From Mycolicibacterium grossiae (GTDB taxonomy: Bacteria > Actinomycetota > Actinomycetes > Mycobacteriales > Mycobacteriaceae): 64,000 bases of DNA. The stretch spans positions 2,666,001-2,730,000 of the forward strand of contig NZ_CP043474.1 in NCBI RefSeq assembly GCF_008329645.1. Direction: 5' to 3'. Shown here piece after piece: positions 16,600 to 24,778 of the stretch. A program made the translations under genes and the position numbers. How positions within the stretch are numbered: position 1 is the stretch's first letter; each line of letters opens with the position of its first letter. Below the pieces are notes generated by a model. That model saw nothing but the letters and a program-made list of their open reading frames with translations. It had not been told where the DNA came from and did not search any database.

Positions 16600-18216
16600 T
16601 TAGTCGAGACCGGCGAGCGCCGATCGGATCCGATGCTTCAGCACCTTGCCGGCGTCGTTCTTGGGCAACGCATCCCACAGCGCCACCTGCTCGGGCACCT
16701 TGAACTTCGCCACCCCGCTCGAGGTCAGCAGTTCCGCCAGGTCGGTGACGGCGGGCGCCTGCCCACTGCGTGGCACGATCACCGCACACGCCCGTTCTCC
16801 GGTGCGGGGATCGGGGATGCCGACCACCGCGACCTCCGCGATGCCCGGGTGACCGACGAGGATGTCCTCGACCTCCTTGGGCGAGATGTTCTCGCCGTTG
16901 CGGATGATGACGTCCTTGGCGCGGCCGGTCACCACGAGCGCATCGTCCTGCCACCGGCCAATGTCCCCGGTCCGGAAGTAGCCGTCGCAGTCGAACGCGT
17001 CCGCCTCGTCGGCGACGTCGGCGTATCCGACGAGCATCTGCGCGCCCTTCGCCCGGATCTCCCCGGTCTGTCCGCCCATGCCGCCGGGGTCGCGGGTCAC
17101 CAACCACACGTCGGCGATGCCCGGAAAGCCGTCGGTGTCCGCGGCGGCCTGGGGATGGTGCAGGGCGCCGACGGTGGTGACGGGCACCTCCGTCGAGCCG
17201 TACACCCGCGACACCCGGGCGTGCGCGAAGGCAGCCGTGGCCCGGCGGATCAGCGACGGCGGCACCGACGCGCCCCCGCAGATGAACACCTTCAGGTCCG
17301 GCAGCGAGGTCCCGGCGCGGCCGGCGGCCGCGACGAGTCGTTCCAGGAACGGCGTCGCCCCGGCCATGTGGGTGCAGCGCTCCCGCTGCAGCAGCGCGAC
17401 GGCGGCGTCGGCGTCCCACTGCTCCATCAGGACGGCCGTCGTACCGAGCAGCAGCGGCGCCTCGAAGGCGTAGATCGAGCCGCCGATGTGCGCGATCGGC
17501 GACGGCACCAGGAAACGGTCGCCGGGCACCACCAGCCAGTGCTCGCCGATCTGGCGCAGCAGCGCATGGATCGAATTGTGGCTGTGCAGCACGCCCTTCG
17601 GCCGTCCGGTGGTCCCTGAGGTGTACATCACCATGCGGACGCCGTCGGGGTCGGCGGGCGCCGCGGGCGGGGCGGGGGCATCGCGCAGCAGCGCCGGGAA
17701 CGGCGTGTGCTGCCCGGCGTCGCCGCGCACCACGACGACCTCGGGACCGTCGGGCCGCGCCGCGACGAGCCGATCGGCGAGCGCGACGTAGTCGTAGCCG
17801 CGAAAGGTGTTCGGCACGAACAGCATGCGCACGTTCGCGTCGTCGACGATCGTGCGCAGCTCGTGGTCGCGCAGCGACGGCAGGATGGGATTGACGACCA
17901 TCCGGGCCAGGGTGGCGCCGAGATAGACCACCGCGGCCTCGTGCCAGTTGGGCAGCATGAACGACACGACCCCGCCCGGCGGCACGCGTTCGGCGAGCGC
18001 GGCGGCGAGATCGCCGGCTCGGCGCAGCAGGTCCCGGCAGGTCAACTGCACGTCGCCGTCGACGACGAGCACCCGGTCGGGGGTGTCGCGCGCGGCGTCG
18101 CGCAGCGCGTCGGCGAGGGTGCCCGAGGTCCAGAGGCCGGCGGCGTACGCCGCGTCGGCGCGGCGCTGGTCCCACCGGATCGACCAGCCGTCGATGGTCC
18201 TGCGGGTCGCGGTCAC
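16600..18216 (-). CDS. Acyl-CoA synthetase (AMP-forming; cyclohexanecarboxylate-CoA ligase-like)
   Basis: A 538-residue adenylate-forming ligase. [11 protein letters not shown] (about 199-209) is the nucleotide loop, VYGSTEVPV (about 334) the adenine-binding segment and GYFRTGDIG the hinge. GRAKDVIIRNGENISP (about 440) leads into the C-terminal domain, with the catalytic Lys in PKNDAGKVLKH. The NGENISPKEVED pattern resembles ligases for cyclic or aromatic carboxylates, but that is a similarity judgement. The GTG at 18216 overlaps the GntR stop, so repressor and ligase are co-translated. Confidence 0.85.
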   Translation of the reverse strand: MTATRRTIDGWSIRWDQRRADAAYAAGLWTSGTLADALRDAARDTPDRVLVVDGDVQLTCRDLLRRAGDLAAALAERVPPGGVVSFMLPNWHEAAVVYLGATLARMVVNPILPSLRDHELRTIVDDANVRMLFVPNTFRGYDYVALADRLVAARPDGPEVVVVRGDAGQHTPFPALLRDAPAPPAAPADPDGVRMVMYTSGTTGRPKGVLHSHNSIHALLRQIGEHWLVVPGDRFLVPSPIAHIGGSIYAFEAPLLLGTTAVLMEQWDADAAVALLQRERCTHMAGATPFLERLVAAAGRAGTSLPDLKVFICGGASVPPSLIRRATAAFAHARVSRVYGSTEVPVTTVGALHHPQAAADTDGFPGIADVWLVTRDPGGMGGQTGEIRAKGAQMLVGYADVADEADAFDCDGYFRTGDIGRWQDDALVVTGRAKDVIIRNGENISPKEVEDILVGHPGIAEVAVVGIPDPRTGERACAVIVPRSGQAPAVTDLAELLTSSGVAKFKVPEQVALWDALPKNDAGKVLKHRIRSALAGLD

Positions 18217-18971
18217 GCTCCCGCCTCGCCCTTCACCCGGCGCATCGTCATCGCGTACCGGAACCGCGACGCCGGATGCGTGTTGACCGTGACCTGGGCA
18301 ATCTCGCCGTCGGACGTGGTGTACGTGCGCCGCATCTCGAGCGCCGCGGTGCCCGGCTCGACCATGAGCGTCTCGGCCAGCGCGTCGGTGGCGACGAGCG
18401 CGGCGATCTCCTGGTGCACCGCGACGATGCTCACGCCGAACAGGTCCTCGATGAGCGGGAAGATCGGCCCGGTGTGACGCTGCAGCAGCCGGCCCACCGC
18501 GGCGAACGAGCGGTTGAGGTAGTACTCGGTGCGGCATACCGGCACCTCGGCGTCGTCGCTGCGCCGGATGCCGCACACCGCCAGCCACTGCGTTCCGGCG
18601 GGCAGCCCGGTGTGGGCGGCGAGTCGGTCGTCGACCGTGACCATCGCATTCGACTCGATGGCGAAGCGCGCCCCGGCTGCGAAGGCGAGCAAGTCGTCGA
18701 TCGACATGACCTCCTGCGCATAGGAATTCGACGCATCGCGGGCGACCACCATCGTGCCCGCCCGCGGGCGGGAGGACACCAGGTTGTCGTCGCGCAGCCG
18801 CCGCAGCGCCTCCCGGACGGTGTAGCGGCTGACGCCGAACCGGTCGCACAGCTCGTGCTCGGTGGGCAGCTGCGCGCCCACCGGGTACACGCCGTCGACG
18901 ATCTCCTTGCGCAGCGTCCGCGCCACCTGCAGGTAGCGGTGATCCGCGGGGGTGCCGACCTCGGTGCTCAC
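18213..18971 (-). CDS. GntR-family regulator with UTRA effector domain (HutC subfamily)
   Basis: A 252-residue repressor. The winged helix-turn-helix spans about residues 12-78 (LPTEHELCDRFGVSRYTVRE is the recognition region). A UTRA domain from about 95 to 245 resembles the chorismate-lyase fold that senses small metabolites. It is encoded second in the minus operon, with GTG overlapping the stop of the SMP-30-like gene and its own stop overlapping the next start. The HutC group recognises sites close to GT-N-TA-N-AC. Two copies of GTCCAGAC in the divergent promoter region fit, so it probably controls both arms and its own synthesis. Confidence 0.87.
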   Translation of the reverse strand: MSTEVGTPADHRYLQVARTLRKEIVDGVYPVGAQLPTEHELCDRFGVSRYTVREALRRLRDDNLVSSRPRAGTMVVARDASNSYAQEVMSIDDLLAFAAGARFAIESNAMVTVDDRLAAHTGLPAGTQWLAVCGIRRSDDAEVPVCRTEYYLNRSFAAVGRLLQRHTGPIFPLIEDLFGVSIVAVHQEIAALVATDALAETLMVEPGTAALEMRRTYTTSDGEIAQVTVNTHPASRFRYAMTMRRVKGEAGA

Positions 18972-20599
18972 CGGCCCGGGCCGTCCCGGCGAAGGCTCAC
19001 GACGCTGCCGTCACCGTCGGCCGACACGTACAGCGTGCCGTCCGCGGCGGCCGCGATGCCGGCGAACGGTCCCTGCGGGCCGGAGAACGGCGGCATGCCG
19101 CGCAGCGGCTTGGGCACGACGCCCGGGGGTGGCCCGACCGGCAGCCCGGCGGCGATCGTGCTGCGCGCGCCGGAGGCGAGATCGACGGCCAGCAACGCCT
19201 TCTGGCCGGCGTCGACGACGTACAAGGTGGACCCGACCGTGACGATGCCCTGCGGCCGCACCAGGCCGTCGACCACGGTCTCGACGCCGGACCCCGCGAT
19301 GCGGACGACGCGGCCGAGGTCGGACACCAGCACCTCGCCGTCCGCGCTCACGGTGACGTCGACCGGCTCGGCCAGACCCGTGGCCAGCACGCCGACGCCG
19401 CCGGAGGCGTCGACCGACACCACGCGTCCGGTACCCTGCTCGACGGCGACGACGTCCGAGCCGGCGAGCGCGACGCCGTACAGCTGGTCGAAACCGTCTG
19501 CCAGATAGTGCGTCTCGCTGGGCCCGGGCTGGTAGCGGCCGATCTGACCGCCCGAGGTGGTCACCACGAACTCGCCCGGCCCGGACGGCGTCAGCCCGCG
19601 CAGGAATCCGGGGTAGCCGGGGAAGAACAGCATGCCGACCGTCTCCAGGCCGCCTTCGGGGGTGAGCGCGTAGAAGTAGGTGCCGTCGGCGACGTACACC
19701 CGGCCGTCGTGGCCGACCGTCAGGTCGAGCGGCCAGTTCAGCGCACCGGGCAGCGTGGTGCGGGTGGCGCCGCCGGCGAGCACTTCGGTGATCTCGCCAG
19801 TGAAGTTCGAGACGAACAACCGGCCGTCGAGCAGCGCGCAGTTGTCAAGGCCCGGGCTGAGCTGCGCGAGCACGGTGCGGTCGCCGGTGCGGGGATCGAT
19901 GCGCAGCACCTGCCCGCTGGCCACCTGGGTGGAGACGATGAACCCCTCGGCGTCGAACTTCACCGAGTCCGGGACGCCGAGATCGGCGGCGACGACGGTG
20001 GGTTCGGCCGGCCCGGTGGCGAACGGGTCGATGCGCCAGATGGCGTTGGTGCTCATCACCGGGAAGTACAGCAGGCCGTCGGGGCCGACCTCCATGGCGT
20101 TGGGTGACGGCACGTCGGTGAGCAGGACGCGTGGCGGTCCGCCGGCGAGGTCGAATTCCAGCAACCGCCCGCCGTCGCGGCACTCGCCGATGAACAGCCG
20201 GTCGCGGTGAAACGTGACGCCGTTGGCCGACGGCACGTCGTCGCGCAGGACGCGGGTCACCCCGGCGGTGTCGCGCAGGCTCACCCGCCCGTCCATCACC
20301 TCGGTGGCGACCATGTTGCCGCGGCTGTCGAACGCCACGTCGTCCGGGGCGACGATGTCGCCGCCCTTCGCGCTGATCGTCTCCAGGGTGCCGGTGTCGA
20401 CGTCGAGGGCGCTGATCTGACTGCCCGTGACCTGCGCGACGTAGAGGCGCCCGTCGGGACCGGTGCGCAGGCCGTTCGCGCCGAACAGCCTGCTGGGAGC
20501 GGTGCGACGGTCGAGAACCCAGCCGGGCGCGACGTCGGGATCGGTGGCCACCGGGTAGCGACTCTGGCTCGCCGACGTCGGGGCTCCGGTGGTCGTCAT
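18968..20599 (-). CDS. SMP-30/gluconolactonase-like beta-propeller protein
   Basis: A 543-residue protein made of repeated beta-propeller blades. Blade-like units such as NGLRTGPDGRLYVAQV, NAMEVGPDGLLYFP and LDLTVGHDGRVYVADG recur every 45-50 residues from about 40 to 540. SMP-30-type proteins of about 300 residues hydrolyse lactones. This one is long enough for two propellers or one large one. No signal peptide is visible. A lactonase would suit a cluster containing a Baeyer-Villiger enzyme, whose products are esters or lactones; this is inference. Start ATG 20599 is preceded by a -10 hexamer 7 bases upstream, so the operon's first transcript is probably leaderless. Confidence 0.72.
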   Translation of the reverse strand: MTTTGAPTSASQSRYPVATDPDVAPGWVLDRRTAPSRLFGANGLRTGPDGRLYVAQVTGSQISALDVDTGTLETISAKGGDIVAPDDVAFDSRGNMVATEVMDGRVSLRDTAGVTRVLRDDVPSANGVTFHRDRLFIGECRDGGRLLEFDLAGGPPRVLLTDVPSPNAMEVGPDGLLYFPVMSTNAIWRIDPFATGPAEPTVVAADLGVPDSVKFDAEGFIVSTQVASGQVLRIDPRTGDRTVLAQLSPGLDNCALLDGRLFVSNFTGEITEVLAGGATRTTLPGALNWPLDLTVGHDGRVYVADGTYFYALTPEGGLETVGMLFFPGYPGFLRGLTPSGPGEFVVTTSGGQIGRYQPGPSETHYLADGFDQLYGVALAGSDVVAVEQGTGRVVSVDASGGVGVLATGLAEPVDVTVSADGEVLVSDLGRVVRIAGSGVETVVDGLVRPQGIVTVGSTLYVVDAGQKALLAVDLASGARSTIAAGLPVGPPPGVVPKPLRGMPPFSGPQGPFAGIAAAADGTLYVSADGDGSVVSLRRDGPGR

Positions 20600-20606
20600 C
20601 GCTCGG

Positions 20607-20635
20607 ACGATAGCAACACTGGCTAGTCCAGACAA
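20607..20635 (-). promoter_or_regulatory. Promoter of the minus catabolic arm, with the operator on its -35
   Basis: On the minus strand TTGTCT (20635-20630) and TATCGT (20612-20607) are spaced by 17 bp. The -10 ends 7 bases before the ATG at 20599, again a leaderless arrangement. The GTCCAGAC operator core (20626-20633) lies across the -35 hexamer, a position where repressor binding would block RNA polymerase. Confidence 0.55.
20624..20635. promoter_or_regulatory. GntR/HutC-type operator, copy 1
   Basis: TAGTCCAGACAA, with the core GTCCAGAC at 20626-20633. The core differs at one position from the HutC-subfamily pattern GT-M-TA-K-AC. The same core recurs 96 bp away at 20722-20729, and the two copies share ten consecutive bases (GTCCAGACAA). 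Confidence 0.6.
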
Positions 20636-20640
20636 TAACG

Positions 20641-20699
20641 TTCTCCAAAACGGAGAAGCCCCTTGACGCGCTGCTCGCAGAAGGAGAATCATGCTCTCC
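20641..20699. repeat. Two related inverted repeats in the divergent promoter region
   Basis: TTCTCC-AAAAC-GGAGAA (20641-20657) is a perfect 6-bp dyad. GGAGA-N7-TCTCC (20683-20699) uses the same half-site with the opposite order of arms. They lie between the two GntR-type operators and do not match them, so a second regulator or a DNA-bending element is possible. TTGACG at 20663-20668 lies between them but has no good -10 partner at normal spacing. Confidence 0.45.
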
Positions 20700-20719
20700 A
20701 TACGGTGCACACGACTATC

Positions 20720-20731
20720 TTGTCCAGACAA
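20720..20731. promoter_or_regulatory. GntR/HutC-type operator, copy 2
   Basis: TTGTCCAGACAA is a 12-bp inverted repeat (TTGTC-CA-GACAA). It sits next to TATCTT (20716-20721), a possible -10 for the plus arm, and 53 bp before the ThDP-enzyme start codon. A repressor here would cover the start of transcription of the plus operon. Confidence 0.62.
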
Positions 20732-20784
20732 TTGGCACCCGGCCGCATGACCGCGGCCGTCCCGGAACCAGGAGAGAGTCCATA

Positions 20785-22485
20785 GTGGTGAAGGTCTACG
20801 AGCGCATCCTGCAGCTGTTCGAGGCGGAGGGCATCAACACGCTGTTCGGCATCCCGGACCCGAACTTCGTGCACATGTTCCACGCCGCCGAGGAGCGTGG
20901 CTGGAGCGTCGTGGCGCCGCACCACGAGGAGGCCGCCGGCATGATGGCCGAGGCCGTGTCCCGGATGACGGGCCGACCCGGGCTGGCCATCGGGACGCTG
21001 GGGCCGGGGCTCGCCAACCTCGCCGGCGCCATCCAGTGCGCCAAGGTGGAGAACTCCCCGGTGATCTTCCTCGGCGGCCAACGCGCACGCATCACCGAGC
21101 AGCGCGTCCGGCGCGGACGCATCCAGTTCGTGAAGCAAGCCCCCATGATCGAGGCGTCGGTGAAGTACTCGGCGAGCATCGAGTACGCCGACCAGACCGA
21201 CGAGATCATCCGGCACGCACTGCGCATCGCGCAGACCGGAACGCCGGGTCCCTGCTACGTCGAGTACCCCGCGCACGTCATCCAGGAGGAACTCGACGTC
21301 CCCGAACCGCTGGCGCCCGAGGCCTACCGGCTCGTTCAGCAGGGCGCCAGCGCCCAGATGATCGAGCGCGCCGTCGAGGCCATCCGCAGGGCGGAGAAGC
21401 CGATCCTGCTCGTCGGGCACGCCGTGCACACCGCCCGTGCCGGCGAGTCGGTCGAGGCGCTGGCGAAGCTGATGAACTGCCCCGTCATCCAGACCTCGGG
21501 TGGCACGTCGTTCATCAAGGGTCTCGAGGACCGCACGTTCCCGTACGGCTTCTCGCCGTCGGCCGTCGAGGCGGTCGTGACGTCGGACCTGGTGGTGTCC
21601 ATCGGCACCGAACTCGGCGAGCCGGTGCACTACGGCAAGGGCAGGCACTGGGTCGATAACGAGGCCAATCGCAAGTGGATCAGCATCGAACTCGATCCCA
21701 CGGCGATCGGAGTCAACCGTCGCATCGACGTGCCGCTGGTCGGCGACCTGCGGGCCGTCGTGCCGCAACTCGTCGACGCGCTCAAGGACTCACCCCGCCA
21801 GGCGAGCGCCGAACTGTCCCGCTGGATCGCCGACGACGCCGCCCGCATCGCGAAGCTCGCCGAGGACGCGCCCGCGGGCACCCCGGTGCACACCGCGAAG
21901 TTCGTGGTCGAAGCGACGAAGGCCTTCCCGGAGGACGGCATCATGGTCCGCGACGGTGGCGCCACGGTGATCTTCCAGTGGACGTACTCGCAAGCCAAGC
22001 CGCACGACGTGGTGTGGAACCAGAACTTCGGCCACATCGGCACCGGCCTGCCGTATGCGGTCGGCGCGTCGGTCGCCGACGGCCGCAAGCGGCCGGTCAT
22101 GCTGCTCACCAGCGACTCGTCGTTCATGTTCCAGATCGCCGAGCTGGAAACCGCTGCGCGGCTCGGCCTTCCGCTGGTGTGCGTCGTCGGCGTCGACAAC
22201 CAGTGGGGCCTCGAGGTCGGCGTCTACAAGCGGACCTTCGGACAGGGCTCGCTGGAGACCGGCGTGCACTGGAGCAAGGACGTGCGCTTCGACACGATCG
22301 CCGAGGGCTTCGGGTGCTACGGCGAGTACGTCGAGGACCCCGACGAGATCGGTCCCGCCATCGCTCGGGCGTGGGCCAGCGGCAAGGTCGGCGTGATCCA
22401 CGTGCCGATCGACCCGAAGGTCAACTCCGAGGAGATGCCGAGCTACGACGAGTTCCGCACCTGGTACGCCGAGGGGACGCAGTGA
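20785..22485 (+). CDS. Thiamine-diphosphate-dependent enzyme (acetolactate synthase/2-hydroxyacyl-CoA lyase superfamily)
   Basis: A 566-residue three-domain ThDP enzyme. The PYR domain has the cofactor-activating Glu in HHEEAAGMMAEA (about residues 46-57) and a GTLGPGLAN loop. A central Rossmann-like domain follows, then a PP domain with TSDSSFMFQIAELETAARLG and VDNQWG at about 440-475. The GDG-N Mg-binding motif is therefore SDS...N here: Asp and Asn are kept, but both Gly are Ser. Next to an aldehyde dehydrogenase and a CaiB CoA-transferase, a lyase that cleaves a 2-hydroxyacyl-CoA or decarboxylates a 2-oxoacid to an aldehyde is plausible. Start GTG 20785 follows AGGAGAGAG; a GTG three bases later is equally possible. 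Confidence 0.78.
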   Translation: MVKVYERILQLFEAEGINTLFGIPDPNFVHMFHAAEERGWSVVAPHHEEAAGMMAEAVSRMTGRPGLAIGTLGPGLANLAGAIQCAKVENSPVIFLGGQRARITEQRVRRGRIQFVKQAPMIEASVKYSASIEYADQTDEIIRHALRIAQTGTPGPCYVEYPAHVIQEELDVPEPLAPEAYRLVQQGASAQMIERAVEAIRRAEKPILLVGHAVHTARAGESVEALAKLMNCPVIQTSGGTSFIKGLEDRTFPYGFSPSAVEAVVTSDLVVSIGTELGEPVHYGKGRHWVDNEANRKWISIELDPTAIGVNRRIDVPLVGDLRAVVPQLVDALKDSPRQASAELSRWIADDAARIAKLAEDAPAGTPVHTAKFVVEATKAFPEDGIMVRDGGATVIFQWTYSQAKPHDVVWNQNFGHIGTGLPYAVGASVADGRKRPVMLLTSDSSFMFQIAELETAARLGLPLVCVVGVDNQWGLEVGVYKRTFGQGSLETGVHWSKDVRFDTIAEGFGCYGEYVEDPDEIGPAIARAWASGKVGVIHVPIDPKVNSEEMPSYDEFRTWYAEGTQ

Positions 22486-23912
22486 CGATGCGCGAGTACA
22501 CCCGGTTCTACATCGACGGCGCCTGGGTGGATCCGGTCGAGCCGAACACGATCGACGTCGAGAACCCCGCGACCGAGCAGGTGGCCGGACGCATCTCGAT
22601 CGGCTCGGCCGCCGACGTCGACAAGGCCGTGGCCGCTGCCCGTCGCGCGTTCGCCACCTGGTCGGTGACCACGCGCGAGGAGCGCCTTGGCGTCCTCGAG
22701 GCCATCCTCGCCGAATACCAGCGCCGTGCCGACGATCTCGCGGCCGCGATCACCGAGGAGATGGGCGCCCCAGCCGGGCTGGCCGCCGGACCGCAGGTCG
22801 GGCTGGGCGTGGGGCACCTCACCACCGCGATCGACAACCTCCGGACCTACGCCTTCACCGAGGACCGCGGTGCGACGACGATCGTCAAGGAGCCCATCGG
22901 CGTCTGCGGCCTCATCACGCCGTGGAACTGGCCGCTGAACCAGATCGCGGTCAAGGTGTTCCCGGCGCTCGCAACCGGGTGCACCTCGATCCTCAAGCCC
23001 TCCGAGGTGTCGCCATTCTCCGCACAGGTGTTCGCCGAGATCCTGGACGCCGCAGGCGTTCCCGCCGGGGTCTTCAACCTCATCCAGGGTGACGGCGCGG
23101 GCGTCGGCGTGGCGCTCGCCGGCCACCCCGGTATCGACATGGTGTCGTTCACCGGGTCGACCCGGGCGGGCATCGAGGTGGCTCGCCTCGCCGCCCCGAC
23201 CGTCAAGCGCGTCGCGCAGGAACTCGGCGGCAAGAGCCCTCACGTCGTCCTCGACGACGAGGCGTTCGCCGACAACGTCGCCTCCGGCGTGGTGACGATG
23301 ATGGGCAACTCCGGGCAGACCTGCAGCGCCCCGTCGCGCATGCTCGTGCCGCAGTCCCGCATGGCCGAGGCGCGCGAGATCGCCGCCGCGGCCGCCGCGG
23401 GCATCACCGTCGGCGACCCGCACGGCGGCGCCGACCTCGGGCCGGTGGTCTCGGGCACCCAGTTCGAGAAGATCCAGGCGCTGATCCGCAAGGGCACCGA
23501 GGAGGGCGCCACGCTCGTCGCCGGTGGTACCGGCCGCCCCGACGGCCTCGACGCGGGGTGGTTCGTCAAGCCCACGGTGTTCGCCGACGTGACGCCCGAC
23601 ATGACGATCGCTCGCGAGGAGATCTTCGGGCCCGTGCTCGTCATCCTCGGCTACGACGACCTCGACCACGCGGTCGCCATCGCCAACGACACCGACTACG
23701 GACTCGCGGGTTACGTCTCCGGCACCGACCTCGACACGGCGAAGTCCGTCGCGGCGCGCATCCGCGCGGGGTGGGTGGCGATCAACGGGGGCTTCGACTT
23801 CAACTCCGCGTTCGGCGGCTACAAGCAGAGCGGCAACGGCCGCGAGTGGGGCGACATCGGCTTCGCCGAGTATCTGGAGACCAAGTCGATCATGACGCCG
23901 GCGGCGGGATGA
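22482..23912 (+). CDS. NAD(P)-dependent aldehyde dehydrogenase
   Basis: A 476-residue ALDH-superfamily enzyme oxidising an aldehyde to the acid. TPWNWPLNQ (about 145) marks the cofactor pocket, and VSFTGSTRAG is the Rossmann-type turn. The general base is in ELGGKSPHVV (about 248) and the nucleophile Cys in GQTCSAPSR (about 280). EEIFGPVL near 385 is the late conserved Glu-Phe motif. The GTG at 22482 overlaps the ThDP-enzyme stop (GTGA); an ATG at 22488 is an alternative start. Directly downstream of a putative aldehyde-forming lyase, it would take that lyase's product. Length is normal. Confidence 0.86.
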   Translation: MTMREYTRFYIDGAWVDPVEPNTIDVENPATEQVAGRISIGSAADVDKAVAAARRAFATWSVTTREERLGVLEAILAEYQRRADDLAAAITEEMGAPAGLAAGPQVGLGVGHLTTAIDNLRTYAFTEDRGATTIVKEPIGVCGLITPWNWPLNQIAVKVFPALATGCTSILKPSEVSPFSAQVFAEILDAAGVPAGVFNLIQGDGAGVGVALAGHPGIDMVSFTGSTRAGIEVARLAAPTVKRVAQELGGKSPHVVLDDEAFADNVASGVVTMMGNSGQTCSAPSRMLVPQSRMAEAREIAAAAAAGITVGDPHGGADLGPVVSGTQFEKIQALIRKGTEEGATLVAGGTGRPDGLDAGWFVKPTVFADVTPDMTIAREEIFGPVLVILGYDDLDHAVAIANDTDYGLAGYVSGTDLDTAKSVAARIRAGWVAINGGFDFNSAFGGYKQSGNGREWGDIGFAEYLETKSIMTPAAG

Positions 23913-23920
23913 CCCGCTAG

Positions 23921-24766
23921 ATGGGCGAACTGATCGACCTCACCGGACGCATCGTCGTGGTGTCCGGCGCCGGCGGCGGGGGCATCGGCACCACCGTCAC
24001 GGCGCTGGCTGCCCGCGCCGGGGCGACCGTCGTCGCCGTCAGCCGACGTCAGGAGAACCTCGACGAACACGTCGGACCGCTGGTGGCGCAGGGGCTTCCG
24101 ATCGTCACCGTCGCGGCCGACGCGGCCACCGACGACGGCATCGCCACGGTGCTGGACCGGGTCCGGGAGACGCCCGGCACGCTGTACGGCCTGGTGAACG
24201 TGGCGGGCGGCGCGGCGCCGGGAACCTGGATGGCCTCGACGCGCGTCACGCGAGAAGACTGGCGAAACCTGTTCGCCGCCAACCTCGAGACGACGTTCTT
24301 CACCAGCCAGGCCGTCGCCGCGGAACTCCTGGCGATCGGCGCGCCCGGGTCGATCGTCTCGGTGTCGTCGATCAGCGGCATGAACACCGCGCCGTTCCAC
24401 ATCGCCTACGGCACCGCCAAGGCCGCGGTCGTCGCGATGACCCGCACGATGGCCGTCGAGCTGGCCGCCAGCGGCATCCGCGTCAACGCCGTCGCCCCCG
24501 GCGTCACCGCGACCGCCGCGTCGCGGACCTACGTCGACGACGACGCCGAGCGCGACCGGCAGGCGATCGCCATGGGCCGGCGCGGCACCGCGGAGGAACA
24601 GGCCGGCGCCATCCTGTTCCTGCTGTCCGACCTGGCCGGGTACGTCACCGGCCAGACCCTGCTCGTCGACGGCGGGCTGAACCTGAAGTGGACCCACCTC
24701 GGCGCGGACAACACGTCGCTGTTCCTCGCCGACGACGGGTTCCGCACGAGCATCAGCAGGCTGTGA
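23921..24766 (+). CDS. Short-chain dehydrogenase/reductase
   Basis: A 281-residue SDR. The cofactor loop reads SGAGGGGIG, one residue longer than the canonical TGxxxGIG. NVAGG (about 91) stands in for NNAG, VSSIS carries the catalytic Ser (about 146) and YGTAK the Tyr-Lys pair (about 159-163). The late GQTLLVDGG is usual for the family, followed by an extra C-terminal stretch of about 30 residues. The ATG follows the ALDH stop by 8 bases, and the Rieske gene starts 12 bases after its stop, so it is operonic. Confidence 0.83.
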   Translation: MGELIDLTGRIVVVSGAGGGGIGTTVTALAARAGATVVAVSRRQENLDEHVGPLVAQGLPIVTVAADAATDDGIATVLDRVRETPGTLYGLVNVAGGAAPGTWMASTRVTREDWRNLFAANLETTFFTSQAVAAELLAIGAPGSIVSVSSISGMNTAPFHIAYGTAKAAVVAMTRTMAVELAASGIRVNAVAPGVTATAASRTYVDDDAERDRQAIAMGRRGTAEEQAGAILFLLSDLAGYVTGQTLLVDGGLNLKWTHLGADNTSLFLADDGFRTSISRL

Positions 24767-24778
24767 GAGGACGAACAC

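Noticed and set aside
20663..20668. TTGACG as the -35 of the plus catabolic operon
   Set aside because: No acceptable -10 lies 16-19 bp downstream. The nearest good hexamer, TATCTT at 20716, is far too distant.
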